Shown: one piece after another, positions 7,133-13,568 of the stretch
Layout of the letters: each line of letters opens with the position of its first letter
Position numbering within the stretch: the stretch's first letter is position 1
Source: Acidimicrobiaceae bacterium
Lineage (GTDB): Bacteria; Actinomycetota; Acidimicrobiia; Acidimicrobiales; RAAP-2
NCBI GenBank assembly: GCA_030838245.1
Contig: JAUTXB010000074.1
Span: 1 to 15,599 of the forward strand
Length of the DNA: 15,599 nucleotides
Reading direction: 5' to 3'
Notes under the pieces: model-generated
Told to the model about the DNA's origin: nothing
Seen by the model: the letters and a program-made list of their open reading frames with translations, nothing else
Databases searched by the model: none
Position numbers and translations under genes: made by a program

Positions 7133-7221
7133 GATCCTGCCCGTTCTCCCCTGTCGTGCCGGCTACCCGCATCGGTCGCGCAATACGACTCAAATTGGGC
7201 AGGTCGCGACCCGAAAATTGC

Positions 7222-7250
7222 TTGCGCGTAGGAACCTCGGTCGTTACTCT
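7222..7250 (+). promoter_or_regulatory. Candidate promoter for the whiB1-like gene
   Basis: TTGCGC (7222-7227) and TACTCT (7245-7250) are separated by 17 bases, a good match to actinobacterial housekeeping sigma promoters. The predicted transcript starts near 7257 and leaves a leader of about 95 bases. The downstream CRP-type palindrome would then lie near +40 to +55. Confidence 0.5.
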
Positions 7251-7296
7251 AGAAGGCACAACCCCCAAATGGCAGGCGACTGACGGCGCCTAGCTA

Positions 7297-7312
7297 TGTG
7301 AAACAGTTCACA
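7297..7312. promoter_or_regulatory. CRP/FNR-family operator upstream of whiB (exact TGTGA-N6-TCACA)
   Basis: The 16 bases read TGTGA-AACAGT-TCACA. The arms match the CRP consensus exactly, and the symmetry extends to six bases per arm (TGTGAA/TTCACA). The centre is about 49 bases before the chosen whiB start. From memory, M. tuberculosis whiB1 is a direct target of the cAMP-responsive regulator Rv3676, which uses this same consensus. If the promoter at 7222-7250 is correct, the site lies downstream of the transcription start and would act by repression or roadblock. An unseen alternative promoter could reverse that. The cognate regulator is not in the window. Confidence 0.75.
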
Positions 7313-7341
7313 ATGGGGAAAAAGCTCGGATGACCGAGAGC

Positions 7342-7347
7342 GGAGGA
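7342..7347 (+). promoter_or_regulatory. Strong Shine-Dalgarno that decides the WhiB start
   Basis: GGAGGA is followed by six bases and then GTG at 7354. This outweighs the in-frame ATG at 7330, which has no ribosome-binding site and would place this element inside the coding region. Confidence 0.75.
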
Positions 7348-7353
7348 AGCAAC

Positions 7354-7644
7354 GTGGCCCTCGTTTGGAACCGCACTGTCGAATGGGACGAGGACGACTG
7401 GCGCGACCTTGCCGCATGCAGAAATACCGAGCCTGACCTGTTCTTTCCTATTGGCACCACCGGCCCGGCCATCGATCAGATCGAGGCGGCCAAGCGGGTG
7501 TGTCGAGGATGTGAGGCCATCGAGCCCTGCCTCGACTTCGCCCTGGCCACCAACCAGGAGTCGGGTGTATGGGGTGGGACGTCCGAAGAGGAGCGACGCA
7601 AGCTCCGAAAGGCGTGGCTGGCTGCCCGCCGTCGCGCTTCCTGA
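7354..7644 (+). CDS. whiB1: WhiB1/WblE-like iron-sulfur transcriptional regulator
   Basis: This 96-residue WhiB-family protein binds a 4Fe-4S cluster through Cys22, Cys50, Cys53 and Cys59 (C-x27-C-x2-C-x5-C). It also carries the GVWGG turn at 71-75 and a basic DNA-binding tail (RRKLRKAWLAARRR). WhiB1-type proteins bind region 4 of the primary sigma factor, and the cluster reacts with nitric oxide. LFFPIGTTGPAIDQIEAAK closely resembles the WhiB1/WblE subgroup. The convergent pdtaS gene repeats the Rv3219-Rv3220c arrangement of M. tuberculosis, which supports orthology. The start is GTG 7354, set by the strong Shine-Dalgarno. The N-terminal stretch before WRDLAACR is about 15 residues longer than mycobacterial WhiB1 as I recall it, and acidic. 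A perfect CRP-type site precedes the gene. Confidence 0.9.
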   Translation: MALVWNRTVEWDEDDWRDLAACRNTEPDLFFPIGTTGPAIDQIEAAKRVCRGCEAIEPCLDFALATNQESGVWGGTSEEERRKLRKAWLAARRRAS

Positions 7645-7715
7645 CCCTCGGAGCTGCTTTTTCGGCCCTACCGGGGGTATTTCTCTGCCCGGGGCCATTT
7701 CTCTGACCGTCTCGC

Positions 7716-7740
7716 CCCCCACACACCTCTCCTGTGGGGG
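7716..7740. terminator. Hairpin between convergent whiB and pdtaS
   Basis: CCCCCACA (7716-7723) pairs with TGTGGGGG (7733-7740), an eight-base perfect stem with a nine-base loop, in the 134-base gap between the two stop codons. It lacks a T-run in either direction. Its stability and position suggest a bidirectional terminator. Confidence 0.55.
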
Positions 7741-7778
7741 CCCCACCTCCGATTCGGCCCCGCTCCTCCGCGGCGAGG

Positions 7779-9326
7779 TCACCGGATCGGCTGCGGGTGC
7801 TCCACCGGCACATTGAGGATGACCACCGTCCCGGAATGACCGTCGACCTGGTTGCTCATGGTGATAGTGCCACCGAGCTGACTGCGAACGAGGTCCCGAA
7901 CGATGGACAGGCCCAGGCTCAGGGTCACGTCGATGTCAAAACGATCCGGTAACCCCGCGCCGTCGTCACGGACCTCGACGATGAGGCGGCCTGCCTGGCT
8001 GTCCAAGCGGACGTCGATGTGCCCGACGGTGGAGGGCGACCGGTCCGGATCTGCTTCCCGGTCCGTCTCGCCCCCGGTGGCATCGCCCACCTTCGCCCCC
8101 AAAAATGCGTGCTCCACTGCGTTCTGCAACAGCTCGGCCAGGGCCACGGCCAGGGGCGTGGCGATGTCGGCGGGCACGTCGCCCAGCTCGCCGTAGACCG
8201 CGAAGGTCACCCGAAGGGGTGGGACGACCGAGTCTTCGGCCATGCGGATCAGCGAGGTCACGATCTCGTCGAAGGGAACCTGGTCGGTCGGTTCCCGCGA
8301 GAGGATCTCATGGACGATGCTGATCGACCGGACCCGACGTTCCGCCTCGAACAGGGCCACCCGCCCCTCACCCGGGTCGAGCCGCCGGGCCTGCAGGCGC
8401 AAGAGAGCGGAGATGGTCTGGAGATTGTTCTTGACCCGATGATGCACCTCGCGGATCGCCGCGTCCTTGGACAGGAGCAGCCGGTCGAGGCGTCGAAGGT
8501 CGGTCACATCACGGAGGAGCACCAGGCAACCGGTGACGTCCCCTTGGGTCAGAAGCGGGATGCAATGGAGCAGGACGACGACGTCGGGGCGCCGCTCGAC
8601 CTCTTCGACCACCGGGAGGGCGGAGGCCAGGGCCCACTCGATAGCCGACTCCTCGACTCCCAGGTCGTAGAGCCGGCGCCCCTCTACCTGCGAGTACATG
8701 CCCATGCGGTGGAGGGCGTTGGTGGCGTTCGGCGATGCGTACCGGACGCGGCCCTCCTCGTCGACCAGCACGATGCCGTCACCGACACGGGGGGCCTCCT
8801 CGGTGCCCACCTCCTCGCTCGGGAACGGGAAGGTCGACTCGGCCAGCATCACCGCGAACCGGTCGAACACGTCCCGGTAGGTGCGTTCCAGGTGCCCGGG
8901 GCGGCGTCCGGCCCCCGAAGAGAGGCGGGCCAGAACGGCCACGGTCGTCCCCTCGCTCCGCACCGGAATGCACTGCAGGCGCACCGGCTCGTCTTCCGGC
9001 TCGAGCTGCATCTCACCCCGGGTGGGCTCACCCGATTGGAATGTGGCCGTGACCAGAGGCCAATCGGCCGCTCCTACCGTCTGGCCGACAAGGTCGTGCT
9101 GGACGACCGTTGCGCTGTTCGACGGACGCATCTGGCCCAACACGACCAACAATGGACCCGTTGCCCGGTGGTGAGGAGCGGTCGGGGCCATGGGTGCCAA
9201 AAGCACGAGATCGGAGAAGGCCAGATCGGCGAGGATTCCCCACGTACCCAACAACCGCTGGAGGTGGGCAAGCTGCTCGTCGACGAGGTCGGTCCGCTCC
9301 AGGGCCAGCTCGGCCGGGGTGGCCAC
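7779..9326 (-). CDS. pdtaS: PdtaS-like cytosolic sensor histidine kinase (GAF-PAS-HisKA_2-HATPase)
   Basis: This 515-residue kinase lacks membrane segments. An N-terminal GAF-like domain (about 20-165) is followed by a PAS-type domain (about 180-275; YASPNATNALHRMG, then LRDVTDLRRLDR). Next is the HisKA_2 box EVHHRVKNNLQT (294-304), with His296 the likely phospho-acceptor, and a HATPase with the N-box around Asn402 (LLQNAVEHAF), DDGAGLP (454-460) and SLGLSIV (470-476). The order and motifs match M. tuberculosis PdtaS, which phosphorylates the ANTAR RNA-binding regulator PdtaR. No regulator of that type is in the window. At the place where I recall the metal/NO-sensing Cys53/Cys57 of PdtaS, this protein has Val62 and Met66. 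About 25 residues (412-436) form an acidic insert inside the ATPase domain. GTG 9326 lies two bases after the PHP stop, with GAGGG six bases upstream. Confidence 0.9.
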   Translation of the reverse strand: MATPAELALERTDLVDEQLAHLQRLLGTWGILADLAFSDLVLLAPMAPTAPHHRATGPLLVVLGQMRPSNSATVVQHDLVGQTVGAADWPLVTATFQSGEPTRGEMQLEPEDEPVRLQCIPVRSEGTTVAVLARLSSGAGRRPGHLERTYRDVFDRFAVMLAESTFPFPSEEVGTEEAPRVGDGIVLVDEEGRVRYASPNATNALHRMGMYSQVEGRRLYDLGVEESAIEWALASALPVVEEVERRPDVVVLLHCIPLLTQGDVTGCLVLLRDVTDLRRLDRLLLSKDAAIREVHHRVKNNLQTISALLRLQARRLDPGEGRVALFEAERRVRSISIVHEILSREPTDQVPFDEIVTSLIRMAEDSVVPPLRVTFAVYGELGDVPADIATPLAVALAELLQNAVEHAFLGAKVGDATGGETDREADPDRSPSTVGHIDVRLDSQAGRLIVEVRDDGAGLPDRFDIDVTLSLGLSIVRDLVRSQLGGTITMSNQVDGHSGTVVILNVPVEHPQPIR

Positions 9327-9328
9327 GG

Positions 9329-10279
9329 TTAGCCCTCGCCCGGCCCGTTGGCCGCCGCACCGTAGGCCGCCGAACTGTCGTCCGCCCCACCGTCGTCCGC
9401 CCCGAACCCGTCGGCCACCGGGACATCGTGGGGTCGGCGCTCGCGGAAGGCACGGAGCTCGTTCACCCCGACCTGGGCCAACAGCGAGCGGAGGTCGCCG
9501 GCTCGATCGGCCACGTCAGGCAGGCTGTGGGCGTCCGACGCGGTAGTCAGGGGGACGCCTCGCTCCACGAAGCGCTGGAGCAGCGGGGGCGCGGGGTACA
9601 CCTCGCCCACCGGCTTGCGCCAGCCGGCCGACGAGACCTCGGCGGCCATCCCCGACGATGCGGCGGCTTCGGCGATTCGATCGTAGAACTCATCGGGGAT
9701 GGCCGGCACGTGCCCGGCCACCTTCACCAGGTCGGGGTGGGCGTACACGTCACAGGCACCGGACTCCCCCAGCTCCTCCATGGCCCGGGTGTACTCGTCC
9801 CACACCTGGTCGACGTCGCGCACCGTCCACTCGGCCATGACCAAGGGGTCGTTCAACACGTCGAACCGCCAGGCCCCCAGCCAGTGCACCGATCCCAGCA
9901 GCACGTCGAAGGGATAATCGGCCAGCAGCCCCGCCACCTCGTCCATGCGGCCCTCGTAGTAGTCGACCTCCATGCCCAGCACCACCGGCAGCCCCTCGGC
10001 CTTCACCGCCTCGACCACCTCGACGTAGGTGTCGAGGTCGACGCGGGCGTGATGGTCCCAGTAGGCAGCCATGCCCGGGCGCAGGGCCTCTCCGGGCAGG
10101 TCGTCCCAGAAGCCGTGGAGCAACTTGTCCGTCTGGACGAACCGGAACAGGTGCTCGGTCAGGGCGATCTCGGTGACGCCGGCGGCCACGGCCTTTTCGC
10201 AGTAGCTGGCTACCTGCTCCACGGTGGCCTCGGCATCACGCTGGGTGTGAGGCCAGAGGTGCAGGTGGTAATCGAGCAC
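9329..10279 (-). CDS. PHP-domain phosphoesterase, histidinol-phosphatase (HisJ/HisK)-like
   Basis: This 316-residue PHP-superfamily metalloenzyme resembles the trinuclear HisJ/HisK group. Likely metal ligands are His5 and His7 (DYHLH), Glu42/His43 (LTEH), Glu104 (GMEVD), His132 (GSVHW), His181 (AHPDL), and Asp249 and His251 (SDAH). HisK-type members hydrolyse L-histidinol phosphate in histidine biosynthesis, but several PHP proteins act on other phosphomonoesters, and no his genes flank this one. The final 25 residues are a Gly/Ala/Asp-rich low-complexity tail. GTG 10279 has AAGGAA about seven bases upstream. The TAA stop is two bases from the pdtaS start, so the kinase is translated downstream in the same transcript. 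Confidence 0.85.
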   Translation of the reverse strand: MLDYHLHLWPHTQRDAEATVEQVASYCEKAVAAGVTEIALTEHLFRFVQTDKLLHGFWDDLPGEALRPGMAAYWDHHARVDLDTYVEVVEAVKAEGLPVVLGMEVDYYEGRMDEVAGLLADYPFDVLLGSVHWLGAWRFDVLNDPLVMAEWTVRDVDQVWDEYTRAMEELGESGACDVYAHPDLVKVAGHVPAIPDEFYDRIAEAAASSGMAAEVSSAGWRKPVGEVYPAPPLLQRFVERGVPLTTASDAHSLPDVADRAGDLRSLLAQVGVNELRAFRERRPHDVPVADGFGADDGGADDSSAAYGAAANGPGEG

Positions 10280-10312
10280 AGTGGGTTCCTTTCAGTTCAC
10301 CGTCTGCGACAG

Positions 10313-10342
10313 TGCCTCGGCGAGGCAAGCGAGCCAGCTGGC
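10313..10342 (-). terminator. Two small hairpins between the O-methyltransferase and PHP genes
   Basis: TGCCTC (10313-10318) pairs with GAGGCA (10322-10327), and a perfect palindrome GCCAGCTGGC lies at 10333-10342. Both sit in the 67-base gap after the methyltransferase stop on the minus strand. There is no T-run. They could attenuate read-through or protect a processed 3' end, or be chance in GC-rich DNA. Confidence 0.25.
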
Positions 10343-10346
10343 AGGC

Positions 10347-10991
10347 TCAGTCGGCCCGGCGGATGAGGGTCACGCCATCGCGGACGGTGGTCTGGACGGC
10401 GACGACCCGGGGGTCGTCAGCCACCCGCTCGTTGAAGGCCCGCAGCGCCTCGGTGGCCGCCGAAGTGTCGCTCTTGTCCACCACCTGCCCGCGCCAGAGC
10501 GTGTTGTCGGCCAGGATCAACCCACGGGGGGCCAGCTTGGGGAAGACGGCTTCGAAATAGTCCAGGTAGCCGGTCTTGTCGGCGTCGATGAACACCAGGT
10601 CGAACGGTCCCGGCAGCCCGGCGATGGACTCCATGGCCGGTCCGACCAGCACTTCGATGCTCTCGGCGTACGGGCTGGCGGCGATGTGGCGCTGGGCCAC
10701 CTCGGCATGGGTGGGATCGATCTCGCAGGTGACGATCTTGCCCCCGGGGGCCAGCCCGGCGGCCATGGACAGCGACGAGTACCCGCTGAACGTGCCGATC
10801 TCCAGTACCCGGGTGGCGCCGGTGGCGAACACCAGCAGCTCCAGGAAGCGTCCCTCCAGGTTGCCCACCATCATGCCCGGGGAGCTCAGGTTGGACCGGG
10901 TGTACTCGGCCACCTCGCGCAGGTAGGCCGGGGTGGAGGTGGTGTGCGCAGCCGCGTAGGCCTCGATAGCTGGATCGACGATGTCGGTCAT
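10347..10991 (-). CDS. Class I SAM-dependent O-methyltransferase (caffeoyl-CoA OMT-like)
   Basis: This 214-residue protein belongs to the cation-dependent O-methyltransferase family typified by caffeoyl-CoA and catechol OMTs. Motif I is VLEIGTFSGYS (62-72), the SAM-binding acid is Glu90 or Asp92 (VTCEIDP), and the metal-binding residues are in FIDADKTGY (134-142) and ADNTLWRG (161-168). Bacterial members methylate catechol-type hydroxyls on varied small molecules. The substrate here is unknown. There is no signal peptide. ATG 10991 lacks a Shine-Dalgarno but has TACGAT six bases upstream, so the gene may also be transcribed leaderless from its own promoter, despite lying only 54 bases after the bagB-like gene on the same strand. 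Confidence 0.9.
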   Translation of the reverse strand: MTDIVDPAIEAYAAAHTTSTPAYLREVAEYTRSNLSSPGMMVGNLEGRFLELLVFATGATRVLEIGTFSGYSSLSMAAGLAPGGKIVTCEIDPTHAEVAQRHIAASPYAESIEVLVGPAMESIAGLPGPFDLVFIDADKTGYLDYFEAVFPKLAPRGLILADNTLWRGQVVDKSDTSAATEALRAFNERVADDPRVVAVQTTVRDGVTLIRRAD

Positions 10992-10997
10992 AGCTGC

Positions 10998-11003
10998 ATC
11001 GTA
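10998..11003 (-). promoter_or_regulatory. Candidate -10 box (TACGAT) for the O-methyltransferase, leaderless type
   Basis: On the minus strand TACGAT is followed by six bases and the ATG at 10991. No Shine-Dalgarno and no clear -35 are present. It suggests an internal promoter within the run of minus-strand genes. Confidence 0.42.
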
Positions 11004-11045
11004 CGGCAGCCGATCGGTCGGCCTGCCCGAACGGCGCCGGCCCGA

Positions 11046-12548
11046 TTACCAGATCTGCTCGCCCAGCCGCACCAGACCGGCCAGGTCGTAGATATCGGTG
11101 TCGAAGAAGGGGACCGTGGCCAACACCTCGGGCGCGGTGGCCAGGTGGGCCCGCTCCTCACCCTCGCGGATGGCCACCAGCCGGAAGTTGAGGAAGCTGT
11201 CGGCCACCTCGGTGAGGACGCGGCCGAGGTTGTCCTGGTCGCCCAGCGCCGCAGCGTCGGTGTCGGCCGACGAGGCCGGAGCCGAGGCGGCCAGCTCAGC
11301 GGCCAGCTCGGGCGCCCGCTCCTTCATCGTCTCGGCCACGGCCGCCGCTCGGGGGTCCCGGAGGTAGCCGGGGAGCACCTTGTTCAACACGATGGCTCCG
11401 AGATGCAGGTGACGGTCGGTCAGCTCGCGGGCGAAGAACTCGGCTTCCCGGAGCGGAACGGCCTCGAGGGTCGACACCACCATGAACGTGGTGCGCCGAT
11501 CGGACAGCAGCCGGCCCACCGCCTCGGCTCGATCCACGAACCCGTCGTACATCGACTGGAAGAGGATGAAGAACTCGGAGATGTCGGCCAGGAACTGCGT
11601 CCCGAGAATCCGATCGGCGACCTGGTAGAAGGGCTTCGTCGCCGCGTTGACCAGCTTGGAGCGGTAGGGGACGATGAGCCAGCGCAAGAGGCGGGACGAG
11701 AAGAAGTCGGCCAGCCGTTGCGGGGCGTCGAGGAAATCAAGCGCGTTGCGGGTCGGCGGGGTGTCCACCACGATCAGGTCGTAGTCCCCCTCGGAGTGGA
11801 TCTCGTAGAGCCGTTCCATGGCGATGTAGTCGTGGCTCTGGACGAAGCGGCCCGAGATGTTCTGGTACAGCGGATTGGCCAGGATCTCGTCCCGGGTCTG
11901 CTTGTCGGGGGCGTGGCGGCGGATGAGGGCGTCCCACGACTCCTTGGTGTCGAGCATGGCCGCCCACAGCTCACCTCTGGGCTTTAACCCGGCAGAGCGG
12001 AAGGCCTCGTCGGGAACCCGACGCTCGGCATTGCCGATTCCCTCCAGACCCAGGGCGTTGGCCAGGCGTTTGGCCGGGTCGACGGTGAGGACCAGCACTT
12101 TGCCACCCTGTTGCACCGCCGCCATCACCGCGGCGGCAGCGGCGGTGGTCGTCTTGCCCACACCTCCCGGGCCGCAGGCGATCACGATCTCCTTGGCCGC
12201 CAGCAATCCGTCGATCGAACCCGTCTTGGCGGTGGCGCCGGCGTCGGAATGGTCCCGGCGGGCATCGGGGCCCGGCCCGGCCCGGGGAGTCGACGCCGTT
12301 CGAGCCGGTGCGGACTTGGCCGCCGCAGCCTTCTTCGGTGCTGACTTGGCTGACGCAGCCTTCTTGGTTGACGCAGCCTTTTTGGTTGACGCAGCCCTCT
12401 TGGCCGGCTGCTTGGTGGCTGCCTTCTTCGGTGTTGCCGTCGCCCCGACCGTCTTCGTGGCCATCGTCGAGGTGGACGGCACGTCGTCGGCCTCTCCGGA
12501 CGGCACCGCCGCCTCGTCAGAGGTCGCGGGCGGCAGGTCCTCGGTCAT
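11046..12548 (-). CDS. ArsA/Get3-like ATPase, BagB-type, with Lys/Ala-rich N-terminal tail
   Basis: The core of this 500-residue protein (from about 118) is an ArsA/Get3-family P-loop ATPase. It has Walker A GPGGVGKT (126-133), LTVDPAKRLANALG (154-167) and the switch II motif VDTPPTRNALDFLDAP (261-276). These last two closely match mycobacterial Rv3680 (BagB). The signature lysine of deviant Walker A motifs (GKGG) is Pro127 here; Rv3680 also lacks it, from memory. The first roughly 110 residues are an unusual disordered tail rich in Lys, Ala, Ser and Pro, with near-perfect AASTKK repeats like the histone H1-type tails of actinobacterial nucleoid proteins. The ATG overlaps the stop of the upstream partner (TGATG), so the two are made in coupled fashion. 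Get3 homologues target tail-anchored proteins. Bacterial clients are not settled, and no arsenic genes are present. Confidence 0.87.
   Translation of the reverse strand: MTEDLPPATSDEAAVPSGEADDVPSTSTMATKTVGATATPKKAATKQPAKRAASTKKAASTKKAASAKSAPKKAAAAKSAPARTASTPRAGPGPDARRDHSDAGATAKTGSIDGLLAAKEIVIACGPGGVGKTTTAAAAAVMAAVQQGGKVLVLTVDPAKRLANALGLEGIGNAERRVPDEAFRSAGLKPRGELWAAMLDTKESWDALIRRHAPDKQTRDEILANPLYQNISGRFVQSHDYIAMERLYEIHSEGDYDLIVVDTPPTRNALDFLDAPQRLADFFSSRLLRWLIVPYRSKLVNAATKPFYQVADRILGTQFLADISEFFILFQSMYDGFVDRAEAVGRLLSDRRTTFMVVSTLEAVPLREAEFFARELTDRHLHLGAIVLNKVLPGYLRDPRAAAVAETMKERAPELAAELAASAPASSADTDAAALGDQDNLGRVLTEVADSFLNFRLVAIREGEERAHLATAPEVLATVPFFDTDIYDLAGLVRLGEQIW
12355..12403 (-). repeat. 18-base in-frame tandem repeat coding the Lys/Ala tail
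   Basis: Two nearly identical 18-base units (12355-12372 and 12373-12390, one mismatch) and a partial third (12391-12403) encode AASTKK units of the BagB-like N-terminal tail. A degenerate unit lies just before them (around 12340-12354). The near-identity at DNA level implies recent expansion or slippage. Confidence 0.8.
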
Positions 12549-13495
12549 CAGAAGCCGAGCTCCTCGCCCAGTGAGGCCGCTACCTGCTTGGTCGTCCGCA
12601 AGCCGTGGGACCGGGTGAACAGATAGGGCAGGTACAGCATCGGGACCGAGGGGTCGATCCCAGCGCGCAATCGCTCCAGATGAGTGGCTCGGGTCCGTCG
12701 CATGGTCACCGCCAACGTGGCCGCGTTGAGAACCATGGCCGGGTCACCGCCCACCAGCTCGCCCAGCTCCTCGGAGGGGCCCGAGGCGCGCAGCGCATCG
12801 AACACGGCCTCTTCCTGGCGGCCGAAGAGCTCGGGCAGCACCCGGTTCACGACTACGGCCGACAGCTGCACGGTGGTTTCCTCACGGACCCGGTCGGCCA
12901 GCTCGATGGTCTCGTTCACCGGCATCTCCTCGGGCGTGCACACTGCCACGAGACCGGTCTGGGCCGGGTCGGAGAGGATCTGCAGCATCCAGTCGGTCTG
13001 TGAGCGAATGAGACCGACCTTCACCAACTCGTTGATGGCCTGCGGGGCGGCGAGCTGTCCGATGATGTGCCCGGTGGCGGGTGCATCCACCACCACCAGG
13101 TCGTAATGGCCCTCGCGGACTTCGTAGCAGAGCTTGCCCACCGTGAGGATCTCCCGGACCCCGGGCGCGGCGGTGGCCACGAAGTCGAACGCCTTGGCCA
13201 AGGGACCGATCCGTCCCACCACCGGGATCCGCAGTTGCAGCTTCAGGTACTCACGGAGCGATGCCTCGGTGTCCATGGACATGGCGAAGAGGCCGGGCAG
13301 GAGCTCTTTCTCCTTGAAATTTGTCGGCTTCGCCTCGTAGAACCCGGCGACGTCACCCTTGGCGTCCACCTCGCAGATGAGGACCCGTTTGCCCCGTTGC
13401 GAGGCGAGCAGGGCCAGCGCAGACGCCACCGTCGTCTTGCCTACGCCACCCTTGCCCGTGACGAACAGCAGCTTCAGGTCGAGCAGGGACGTCAC
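12548..13495 (-). CDS. ArsA/Get3-like ATPase, BagA-type
   Basis: This 315-residue protein has the full deviant Walker A GKGGVGKT (14-21) with signature Lys15, then CEVDAKGDVAGF (41-52) and switch II VVDAPATGH (135-143). Family members work as nucleotide-dependent dimers in the cytosol. This one presumably pairs with the downstream BagB-like protein, supplying the signature lysine the partner lacks. Mycobacterial Rv3679/Rv3680 have the same order. GTG 13495 is chosen because the P-loop strand (LKLLFVTGKGG) follows at once; the frame stays open to 13648, but that extension would run into the DUF3107 gene and is low-complexity. No Shine-Dalgarno precedes GTG 13495. Instead a 19-codon reading frame ends on it with a GTGA overlap. 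Confidence 0.88.
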   Translation of the reverse strand: MTSLLDLKLLFVTGKGGVGKTTVASALALLASQRGKRVLICEVDAKGDVAGFYEAKPTNFKEKELLPGLFAMSMDTEASLREYLKLQLRIPVVGRIGPLAKAFDFVATAAPGVREILTVGKLCYEVREGHYDLVVVDAPATGHIIGQLAAPQAINELVKVGLIRSQTDWMLQILSDPAQTGLVAVCTPEEMPVNETIELADRVREETTVQLSAVVVNRVLPELFGRQEEAVFDALRASGPSEELGELVGGDPAMVLNAATLAVTMRRTRATHLERLRAGIDPSVPMLYLPYLFTRSHGLRTTKQVAASLGEELGF

Positions 13496-13551
13496 GCCGG
13501 GGCCAGCAGGGCCGGGGCCAGGTGAGTCGACCAGTCGAGCACCTCGGCCAT
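13492..13551 (-). CDS. Possible 19-codon leader ORF coupled to the BagA-like gene
   Basis: ATG 13551 opens a short frame encoding MAEVLDWSTHLAPALLAPA. Its TGA overlaps the GTG of the BagA-like gene as GTGA. It fills the 73-base gap after DUF3107. It has no convincing Shine-Dalgarno of its own, and similarity cannot be judged by eye at this length. It could couple translation to a gene that itself lacks a ribosome-binding site, or be chance in GC-rich DNA. Confidence 0.25.
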   Translation of the reverse strand: MAEVLDWSTHLAPALLAPA

Positions 13552-13568
13552 CTGGCAGATCAGACGTC

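Noticed and set aside
7202..7211. GGTCGCGACC palindrome in the GDPD/whiB gap as an operator
   Set aside because: A ten-base GC palindrome is common by chance at this composition, and it matches no regulator motif I know.
7330..7353. ATG 7330 as the WhiB start
   Set aside because: It has no Shine-Dalgarno, while GGAGGA sits at ideal spacing before GTG 7354, and the extra eight residues have no match to WhiB1-type N-termini.
7645..7715. Repeated ATTTCTCTG segments after whiB
   Set aside because: They are too short to support a repeat family. The stronger hairpin at 7716-7740 explains the terminator position better.
8019..10366. Plus-strand open frames opposite pdtaS and the PHP gene
   Set aside because: They are rich in Gly, Arg, Gln and His without domain structure, and are complementary to clear kinase and PHP coding sequence.
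10281..11987. A 568-residue plus-strand open frame opposite the O-methyltransferase and BagB-like genes
   Set aside because: It is a third-position GC artefact. It overlaps two well-supported minus-strand genes and shows no conserved motifs.
11046..13495. Arsenite efflux (ars) operon
   Set aside because: The two ATPases are ArsA-like, but no arsB, arsC, arsD or arsR is present, and their motifs fit the Get3-like BagA/BagB type.
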